Assembly: GCA_937934285.1 (NCBI GenBank)
Contig: CALHAT010000059.1
Location: forward strand, 1 to 11,129
Length of the DNA: 11,129 bases
From: Minisyncoccota bacterium
Lineage (GTDB): Bacteria > Patescibacteriota > Minisyncoccia > UBA6257 > HR35
Direction of reading: 5' to 3'
Each line of letters opens with the position of its first letter. Within the stretch, counting starts at the first letter, position 1. Under the pieces are notes generated by a model that worked only from the letters and a program-made list of their open reading frames with translations, had not been told where the DNA came from and ran no database searches. The translations under genes were made by a program, and so were the position numbers. Below, piece by piece: positions 6,391-11,129 of this stretch.

Positions 6391-7755
6391 TTAAGATTGT
6401 AAAATTTTCGATTTTAAAATTTCAATTTCTTGTTGAAATTCAGAATTATTCTTCATTTTTTTCACAACTTTTTCATAAGCATAAATAATTGTAGTATGGT
6501 CTTTTTTTAAAATTTCACCAATAGATGTGTAAGAAAGCTGAGAAATTTCTCTTAAAAGATAAATTAAGAATTGACGAATCTCTACTAAATGCTTTGTTCT
6601 TGTTTTCTTAAAAATATCGTCTTCTTTTAATTCATAATGTTCAGCAATTATTTTTATAATTTTTTTAGGACTGATTTTTCGATAATAATCTTTGGAAAAT
6701 TTTTTAATTATTTCTTCGACTTTTTCTAAAGAAAATTTTTCCTTTTTTGAATAATGAAAAATAACAGCATTTAAAGCTCCTTCAAGTTCTCGAATGTTAT
6801 CGGTTATTTTTCTAGCAATTAAATCGTAAATTTTATCATCTAAAAAAATATTTTTTTCTTGCGATTTGACTTTAAGAATAGCTAGTCTTGTTTCATAATC
6901 TGGAGGCTGAATATCAATTACCAATCCCCCTTCAAATCTTGATTTTAATCTTTCTTCGATATCTGGGATAACCCGAGGCGGTCGATCAGAAGAGAAAACT
7001 ATTTGTTTAGAAAGATTATAAAGACAGTTAAAAGTGTGGAAAAGTTCTTCTTGAGAAGAATTTTTACCAGATAGAAAATGGACATCGTCTAAAATTAAAA
7101 CATCAATATCTCTAAATTTATTTCGAAAATGTTCGATAGTATGATTTTTTAAAGCATTAATAAATTCATTGGTAAATTCTTCAGTAGTTGCATATTTTAC
7201 TTTCACATTTTTATTTTGTCTTAAAAACTCATTGCCTGTTGCTTGCAAAAGATGAGTTTTACCAACACCAACTGGTCCATAAATAAAAAGAGGATTATGA
7301 GTTTTACCAAAAGATTGAACAATAGCTTGACAAGCTGCAAATGCAAGTTCATTGCTTTGGCCAACAACAAAATTATCAAAACGATAGCGAGGATTAAGAT
7401 TAGTTTGAGGATTAGTTTCGAAAATTGTCAAAGTTTTTTCTGTTGTTGTCAAAGTTATTTTTTTGAGAGAAGATTTTTTATAAGTAGTTAAATTAGACGG
7501 TTTAGACGAAACAACAAATTCAATATTTTTGACTTCGGGTATAAATTCTTTTATTGATTTTAGAATTAAAGCATTAAATTTTTTTTCTAACCAATCTTTT
7601 ACAAACTTACTTGGGACTTCTATTTTTAAAATTCCTTGATGAAAAGATTTAGGAGTAAGGTTAGAGAACCAAACACGATATAAAGAAGACCCAATATTAT
7701 CTTTAATGTTTTGCAAAATCTTTTCCCAAGTTGTTGCAAAAATTTCTTGAGACAT
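6391..7755 (-). CDS. dnaA: Chromosomal replication initiator DnaA
   Basis: This 454-residue protein has the full DnaA layout. Domain I (about 1-80, with WEKILQNIKDNIG and VWFSNLTPKSF) is followed by a variable Ser/Thr/Lys-rich linker (about 83-118) and the AAA+ domain. That domain has Walker A GPVGVGKT (160-167), Walker B LILDDVHFL (D223, D224) and the sensor region IVFSSDRPP. The C-terminal helix-turn-helix carries the signature KKDHTTI, with D419, H420, T421 and T422 as the expected DnaA-box contacts. DnaA opens the origin by assembling on DnaA boxes. It is preceded by a good promoter (TTGGAT-N17-TATAAT) and a DnaA-box-like site within the end of the upstream gene, which would allow autoregulation. 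No Shine-Dalgarno precedes the ATG. A small plus-strand frame within 7243-7491 is only a shadow of this gene. Confidence 0.98.
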   Translation of the reverse strand: MSQEIFATTWEKILQNIKDNIGSSLYRVWFSNLTPKSFHQGILKIEVPSKFVKDWLEKKFNALILKSIKEFIPEVKNIEFVVSSKPSNLTTYKKSSLKKITLTTTEKTLTIFETNPQTNLNPRYRFDNFVVGQSNELAFAACQAIVQSFGKTHNPLFIYGPVGVGKTHLLQATGNEFLRQNKNVKVKYATTEEFTNEFINALKNHTIEHFRNKFRDIDVLILDDVHFLSGKNSSQEELFHTFNCLYNLSKQIVFSSDRPPRVIPDIEERLKSRFEGGLVIDIQPPDYETRLAILKVKSQEKNIFLDDKIYDLIARKITDNIRELEGALNAVIFHYSKKEKFSLEKVEEIIKKFSKDYYRKISPKKIIKIIAEHYELKEDDIFKKTRTKHLVEIRQFLIYLLREISQLSYTSIGEILKKDHTTIIYAYEKVVKKMKNNSEFQQEIEILKSKILQS

Positions 7756-7768
7756 TTGTTTTTAATAA

Positions 7769-7807
7769 ATTATAATAAATTATATTTGAATCATAAACAA
7801 AATCCAA
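7769..7807 (-). promoter_or_regulatory. dnaA promoter with two -10 hexamers
   Basis: On minus, TTGGAT (7807-7802) is spaced 17 bases from TATAAT (7784-7779). A second TATAAT follows at 7774-7769, one helical turn closer to the gene. Transcription from the first would give a leader of about 17 bases; from the second, about 6-7. The duplicated -10 may give two start points. Confidence 0.6.
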
Positions 7808-7819
7808 AAATGCAAATTC

Positions 7820-8803
7820 TTAAATAATTGTGGAAAATTTGTTGAAAAGAACACTTTTAACTAATTTATCAGCCAGTTTATTTTCCTCACGAGGAATGAT
7901 CTTGATTTCAATCTCACCAAAATTAAATTTAAGATTATGAAATTTTACAAAATAAGGGAAAAGATCTTCCTCAAGAACTTTAAATTCATTTTTTAATTGT
8001 TTCCCGACAAGCTCGCTATCTAAATGAAGAATAATCTTTATTTGTTTAATTCTTTCTTTACCATAAAGATGCTTAATTTTTTCTAAAGCAAAGATTACTG
8101 CTTCATATTCAGCTTGATTATTTGTTCTTTCGCCAATCTCTTGTGAATATTCTTTAACCTCTTGAGGCAATTTAATAATAACACCAATAGCTGCCCGGCC
8201 AGGATTTCCCAAAGAGCCACCATCGGTATAGACAATAATTTCTTGAGAAAATGATTTAAGATTTTCTTCGCCAATAAGTTTTAAGAAAACTTTATAAGCA
8301 GCATAAGCATCATCATAAGCTGAATGGGCTTTGCCTCGATCGATATTTAGAATTTGACAAATTTTTGTTAATGTTTCTTTGTCGCCTAAATTTTTTAAAC
8401 CATATTTAGCTACAGCCAGAGAGAAAATATCAATTCGGCGATAATCAAAAGGGTCATCAAGGTTATGTTCATGAAAAGCTTTTTCTAAACGTGAAGAATC
8501 AAAATGAATTACCCAGCCAGCCAAAATTTTGTTTTTAAATTTAGGATAAAGAATGTTTAGAACATCTTTTAATTCATAAGCATTTCGCCATTTTTCTTCA
8601 GAATAACCGATAAGCTCTAAGGCTTTAGGATCAGCTTTGTTTAAATCTTTTGGTTTAATTAAAAAATCAAAACTCTCCTTAATTTCAAGGTTTCTATCCA
8701 CTATAAGCCCGGCAATTTCAATGATTTCGGCATCAAATTTTGTTGAGGTTGTTTCAAGATCTAAAAAAACAATTTCAGCATTATTTAAATCTATTTTAGG
8801 CAT
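7820..8803 (-). CDS. Fusion of DnaQ-like 3'-5' exonuclease and RNase HI domains
   Basis: This 327-residue protein carries two nuclease domains. Residues 1-180 are a DEDDh exonuclease: DLETT (D15, E17), D102 in HFDSSRLEKAF, and the HSAYDDA motif (H160, D165). Residues 188-320 are a type 1 RNase H: YTDGGSLGNPG (D194), NNQAEYEA (E232), LDSELV (D262) and REENKLADKL (D312). All catalytic acids of both folds are present, so both activities are plausible: 3'-end trimming of DNA or RNA, and cleavage of RNA in RNA-DNA hybrids. A role in primer removal or proofreading next to dnaA and dnaN is inference. The ATG overlaps the end of pgk by 13 bp, so it is probably co-transcribed and coupled with pgk. No Shine-Dalgarno is visible. 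The protein is too short to be a polymerase subunit. Confidence 0.92.
   Translation of the reverse strand: MPKIDLNNAEIVFLDLETTSTKFDAEIIEIAGLIVDRNLEIKESFDFLIKPKDLNKADPKALELIGYSEEKWRNAYELKDVLNILYPKFKNKILAGWVIHFDSSRLEKAFHEHNLDDPFDYRRIDIFSLAVAKYGLKNLGDKETLTKICQILNIDRGKAHSAYDDAYAAYKVFLKLIGEENLKSFSQEIIVYTDGGSLGNPGRAAIGVIIKLPQEVKEYSQEIGERTNNQAEYEAVIFALEKIKHLYGKERIKQIKIILHLDSELVGKQLKNEFKVLEEDLFPYFVKFHNLKFNFGEIEIKIIPREENKLADKLVKSVLFNKFSTII
7829..7837 (-). promoter_or_regulatory. DnaA-box-like site upstream of dnaA
   Basis: TTTTCCACA on minus (one mismatch from TTATCCACA) lies 74 bp before the dnaA ATG, just upstream of the -35. It also encodes the last residues (Phe-Ser-Thr) of the exonuclease/RNase H gene. 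Its position suits DnaA autoregulation or an extension of the origin. The same nonamer also occurs inside the dnaA coding region, so chance is possible. Confidence 0.4.
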
Positions 8804-9930
8804 TTTAAACCAATAAAATTTCGAGGATCGCTTAAATAATCAAGCATTGCTCCGCCACCGGTCGAGATATTTTTGAATTTTTTTAATAATCTTTTTCTTT
8901 GAAGAAAGGCTAAAGTATCACCACCACCAACTAAAATAAATTTCTTTTTTAATTTTAAAAGAAACCTCGCTAAATCTAAGGTTCCTTTTTCAAAATTTTT
9001 ATTTTCAACATAACCTAAGGGACCATTCCAAACAATTGTTTGATGTCTTTTTATTTCTTTGCTAAGAACCCTTAAACTTTCCGGACCAAGATCATAAAGA
9101 ATATCCGTTTTAGCAACCCCTCCTAAAATTTTATACTCTAAATTTTGATTATAAAAATCAAAAGGAATTAAAATCTTCCCTGATTTAATTTTTTTAATCT
9201 TATTAATAATATCTTTTTCAACCAAAGATTCCCCAACCTCAAAACCTTTTGCTTTTAAAAATGTATTAGCTAAACCACCTCCCAAAAAAACTAAATCAGC
9301 TTTTCGTAAAAATTTTTTGATTAAAGGAAGCTTGGTTGAAATTTTGGCGCCTCCTAAAATTAAAGCTAAAGATTTTTTTGTTTTTAAAACTTTATTTAAT
9401 AAATTAATTTCTTTTTCAAAATTTAAACCATAAAAAATTGGTAAAAGTTTTGGCAAAAGATAGATTGATGAATGTTTTCGATGGGAAACAGAAAAAGCTT
9501 CATTAATAAAGATCTCTCCCAAACTAGCTAATTTTTTAGCAAAATTCCAATCACAGTTTTTTTCTCCAGACCAGAACCTTAAATTTTCAAAAAGTGAAAT
9601 TTTTTCCTTAGATTGAGAGTAAAAATTTTCTAAAAAACCGATCCTTATCTTTAAAATCCTTTCAATTTGAGGAATTAATTTTTTAAATGAATATTGAGGA
9701 TCTTTATTTTGAGGATCATCTAAATGACTTAGTAAAACAATTCTCTTTGCTGGTTTTAAAAAATTTAAAGTTTTTTTAACGCTCTCGATTCGGTAAGTGT
9801 CAAAAATTTCTCCATTTTCAAAATCAACATTAAAATCAACCCTCATTAAAATATTTTTATTTTCAATTTTTTTTAAATTATTTCTGAGAAGATTACAAGA
9901 GTTTAATTTTAAAGATTTTAAACTTGACAT
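8791..9930 (-). CDS. pgk: Phosphoglycerate kinase, divergent
   Basis: This enzyme transfers phosphate from 1,3-bisphosphoglycerate to ADP in lower glycolysis. It is 379 residues long, slightly short for the family (about 390-415). N-domain motifs are RVDFNVD (D32, N34), R47, SHL (H69), ENLRFWSGE (R118) and NEAFSVSHRKHSS (R151). C-domain motifs are LGGAKISTK (K196, K200), GGGLANTFL, WNGPLG, GGGDT and STGGGAML. The loop usually reading SHLGRP here reads SHLDDP (71-73), so the substrate-binding Arg (Arg65 in human PGK) is replaced by Asp72. NDAF is changed to NEAF. The remaining active-site residues are kept, so activity is likely but possibly altered. The ATG at 9930 lies 14 bases after a minus-strand TATAAT; the opposite-strand small RNA promoter overlaps this start codon. 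The end overlaps the nuclease-fusion gene by 13 bp. Confidence 0.94.
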   Translation of the reverse strand: MSSLKSLKLNSCNLLRNNLKKIENKNILMRVDFNVDFENGEIFDTYRIESVKKTLNFLKPAKRIVLLSHLDDPQNKDPQYSFKKLIPQIERILKIRIGFLENFYSQSKEKISLFENLRFWSGEKNCDWNFAKKLASLGEIFINEAFSVSHRKHSSIYLLPKLLPIFYGLNFEKEINLLNKVLKTKKSLALILGGAKISTKLPLIKKFLRKADLVFLGGGLANTFLKAKGFEVGESLVEKDIINKIKKIKSGKILIPFDFYNQNLEYKILGGVAKTDILYDLGPESLRVLSKEIKRHQTIVWNGPLGYVENKNFEKGTLDLARFLLKLKKKFILVGGGDTLAFLQRKRLLKKFKNISTGGGAMLDYLSDPRNFIGLKCLK

Positions 9931-9952
9931 CTTTGTAAAATTTTATTATAAT
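9924..9952 (+). promoter_or_regulatory. Perfect consensus sigma-70 promoter for a small RNA
   Basis: TTGACA (9924-9929), 17-bp spacer, TATAAT (9947-9952): both hexamers and the spacing are exactly consensus, reading away from pgk. The -35 overlaps the pgk start codon (CAT at 9928-9930). Transcription should begin near 9958-9960. This is the strongest promoter visible in the window, which suggests an abundant transcript. Confidence 0.8.
9945..9950 (-). promoter_or_regulatory. -10 element of pgk
   Basis: TATAAT on minus, embedded in the palindrome ATTATAAT (9945-9952) shared with the plus-strand promoter. It lies 14 bases before the pgk ATG, giving a leader of about 7 bases without Shine-Dalgarno. 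No convincing -35 is found at the expected spacing. Polymerase bound for one direction should exclude the other. Confidence 0.5.
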
Positions 9953-9958
9953 CTTTTA

Positions 9959-10065
9959 AGAAGCCTAGATATAATAAACAAGATCCTCCCTGGCGATGGT
10001 TTCTTTAATTGCCCAAACTCTCAACCCCCTCATCTTGCCCCGGCACCATCGCCAGGGATTTTTTT
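9959..10065 (+). ncRNA. Candidate small RNA, about 107 nt, unrecognised
   Basis: Bounded by a perfect promoter and a stem plus seven T, this stretch should make a discrete RNA. A 14-bp perfect stem (9987-10000 with 10045-10058) encloses a 44-nt, C-rich and G-poor loop. CAAGAT (9979-9984), outside the stem, is complementary to ATCTTG in the loop (10032-10037). Together they could form an H-type pseudoknot. Unpaired C-rich tracts occur just before the stem (CC at 9985-9986) and in the loop (around 10025-10030). I could not match it to SRP RNA (no GGAA tetraloop or AGCAG), 6S, tmRNA or RNase P RNA. The overlapping frame on plus has no coding features. It sits in the 133-bp gap between comM and pgk, antisense to neither body. 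Confidence 0.65.
9987..10065 (+). terminator. Rho-independent terminator of the small RNA
   Basis: TCCCTGGCGATGGT (9987-10000) pairs with ACCATCGCCAGGGA (10045-10058) without mismatch and is followed by seven T (10059-10065). The long loop means the stem is also the main body of the RNA. On the minus strand no T-run follows, so it is not a terminator for comM. The T-run touches the comM stop codon (10064-10066). Confidence 0.75.
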
Positions 10066-11129
10066 ATTCTGATTTAACTCGATATTGTAAAGCTTCAGCC
10101 AAATGCTCTAATTTAATATCTTCACTCTCTTCATAATCAGCAATTGTTCTTGCCAATTTTAAAATTTTATGAACGCCTCTTAAAGAAAGGCGATAACTAT
10201 CAATAGCTTTTTTAAAAAAACCCTCAACTTTTTCATCTAAAGAGCAATATTCTTTTATTTTTTTAGCTGGAATCTCTGAATTGTTTTTAAAGTTTTCATT
10301 CTTGAATCGAAATTTAATTTTTTCATTAACTTCAAATATCTTTTCTTTTATTTTTTTAAAGTCTTTTTGTGGCAAGTTAAAAATCTTTTCACTTTTCAGT
10401 CGCGGAACATTTAAATTAATATCAATTCTATCAAACAAAGGTCCGGATATTTTTCGTTGATAACGATTGATTTCGGAAATAGTACATTTACATTCAACTT
10501 CAGGATCACCGTAAAAACCACAAGGACAAGGATTATAAGCACCAACAAACAAAAACTTAGCTGGATATTTAATTGATTTTTTAGCTCGAGCAACCGTGAT
10601 TTCTCCTGTTTCTAATGGTTCTCTAATTCCTTCTAAAACATCTCGGCGAAATTCAGGAAGCTCATCAAAAAATAAAACTCCTCGATGAGCTAAGGTTACT
10701 TCTCCTGGTTTTGCTTCTTTGCCACCGCCTAAAACTGAAACTGCCGAAGCTGAATGATGAGGTGCGCGAAACGGCGGTCTTTTAATTAAATTTTCTTCTA
10801 AAAAGCCCAAAGCACTATAAATTGTTGAAATTTCTAATGATTCTTCATAAGTTAAATTTGGCAATAAATTAACTATATTTTGAGCAATTAAAGTCTTACC
10901 TGTTCCTGGTGGTCCATAAAGTAAAAAGTTATGCCTGCCTAAAATTCCAAAAATAATTCCTCTTAAAATATAATCATCAAAAACAATGAAATTTAAATCA
11001 AAGTCTTCAATTTGAGTTTCAAAATTTTTTGGCTCCAATGGTTCTTTTTCTAAATTACCTTCTAAAAAATCAACAACTTCTTTTAAATCACCAAAACCAT
11101 AAATTTCAATCTCTTTGACAAAAGAAACT
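10064..11129 (-). CDS. comM: ComM/YifB family Mg-chelatase-like AAA+ ATPase, 5' partial
   Basis: The frame stays open to the window edge. The 30 residues before the TTG at 11038 (including EIYGFGDLKEVVDFLEG) match the family, so that TTG is internal and the true start lies upstream. Visible parts are the end of the N-terminal Lon-protease-like domain, Walker A GPPGTGKT, Walker B VLFFDELPEF, and a cysteine cluster NPCPCG...CKC that may bind zinc. They are followed by GPLFDRIDI and the C-terminal helical domain with SLRGVHKILKLARTIADYE. About 355 of the usual 500 or so residues are present. ComM is a hexameric helicase that promotes branch migration during integration of DNA taken up by transformation. 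With PilB in the same window this fits natural competence. The stop codon overlaps the T-run of the opposite-strand small RNA. Confidence 0.94.
   Translation of the reverse strand, partial: VSFVKEIEIYGFGDLKEVVDFLEGNLEKEPLEPKNFETQIEDFDLNFIVFDDYILRGIIFGILGRHNFLLYGPPGTGKTLIAQNIVNLLPNLTYEESLEISTIYSALGFLEENLIKRPPFRAPHHSASAVSVLGGGKEAKPGEVTLAHRGVLFFDELPEFRRDVLEGIREPLETGEITVARAKKSIKYPAKFLFVGAYNPCPCGFYGDPEVECKCTISEINRYQRKISGPLFDRIDINLNVPRLKSEKIFNLPQKDFKKIKEKIFEVNEKIKFRFKNENFKNNSEIPAKKIKEYCSLDEKVEGFFKKAIDSYRLSLRGVHKILKLARTIADYEESEDIKLEHLAEALQYRVKSE

Noticed and set aside
7035..7043. DnaA box TGTGGAAAA inside dnaA
   Set aside because: An isolated match within a conserved coding region in AT-rich DNA; probably chance.
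7243..7491. Plus-strand reading frame inside dnaA
   Set aside because: It is fully antisense to the conserved AAA+ domain of dnaA, Lys/Ser/Cys-rich, with no recognisable motif.
9931..10063. Minus-strand riboswitch in front of pgk
   Set aside because: The T-run and the perfect promoter both orient the structure on plus, a pgk -10 lies downstream of it on minus, and no known aptamer core is visible.
9959..10065. SRP (4.5S) RNA or 6S RNA
   Set aside because: Size and strong promoter fit, but the GGAA tetraloop and AGCAG motif of SRP RNA are missing, and there is no 6S-type central bubble.
9797..10072. Plus-strand reading frame over the pgk start and the small RNA
   Set aside because: It is antisense to pgk and runs through the promoter, small RNA and terminator; its C-terminus is an unstructured Pro-rich translation of the RNA loop.
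10411..10593. Minus-strand second frame inside comM
   Set aside because: It overlaps the conserved comM frame completely and has no start signal or family features.
11036..11038. TTG as the start of comM
   Set aside because: The frame continues upstream to the window edge with family-like sequence, so the gene is simply cut by the window.

Overview
The window is very AT-rich, gene-dense and uses TGA as an ordinary stop (DUF433 antitoxin, dnaN, pilB), so it does not follow the TGA=Gly code of Gracilibacteria/Absconditabacteria. Short divergent proteins, tight gene overlaps, no visible Shine-Dalgarno motifs, a tRNA without encoded CCA, and a type IV pilus ATPase and ComM beside a minimal dnaA-dnaN locus point to a Patescibacteria (Candidate Phyla Radiation) bacterium, perhaps Parcubacteria-like. 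That placement is inferred from gene style, not from a phylogenetic marker.

Left region (1-1250): an accessory island. A DUF433/DUF5615 (VapB/VapC-like) toxin-antitoxin pair has a perfect inverted repeat next to its -10. It lies between copies of a palindromic repeat family centred on GACGATCGTC or ACGATCGT. Four copies are visible, plus a nested hairpin element centred on GCGATCGC. About 490 bp without genes separates the toxin from a tRNA-Gly(GCC).

Middle region (1246-6390): pilB (type IV pilus assembly ATPase, minus) and a class A penicillin-binding protein (plus) diverge from a 22-bp gap that holds one palindromic -10. The PBP converges on, and overlaps by 44 bp, a 71-codon unknown gene coupled to dnaN. 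The dnaA-dnaN gap is extremely AT-rich and carries two DnaA boxes, so it is the best oriC candidate.

Right region (6391-11129), all protein genes on minus: comM (5' end beyond the window), pgk, a DnaQ-like exonuclease/RNase HI fusion, and dnaA. Between comM and pgk, on the opposite strand, a perfect consensus promoter (TTGACA-N17-TATAAT) reads into about 107 nt that ends in a 14-bp stem and seven T. This is a strong candidate for an unrecognised small RNA, possibly pseudoknotted. It shares its -10 with pgk.

Working together: dnaA, dnaN and the nuclease fusion serve replication initiation, processivity and probably RNA/DNA end processing. PBP builds peptidoglycan. PilB and ComM fit natural DNA uptake. 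Pgk is the only metabolic gene. The most novel items are the palindromic repeat island around the toxin-antitoxin pair, the plus-strand small RNA, the exonuclease-RNase HI fusion and the palindromic bidirectional -10 elements.
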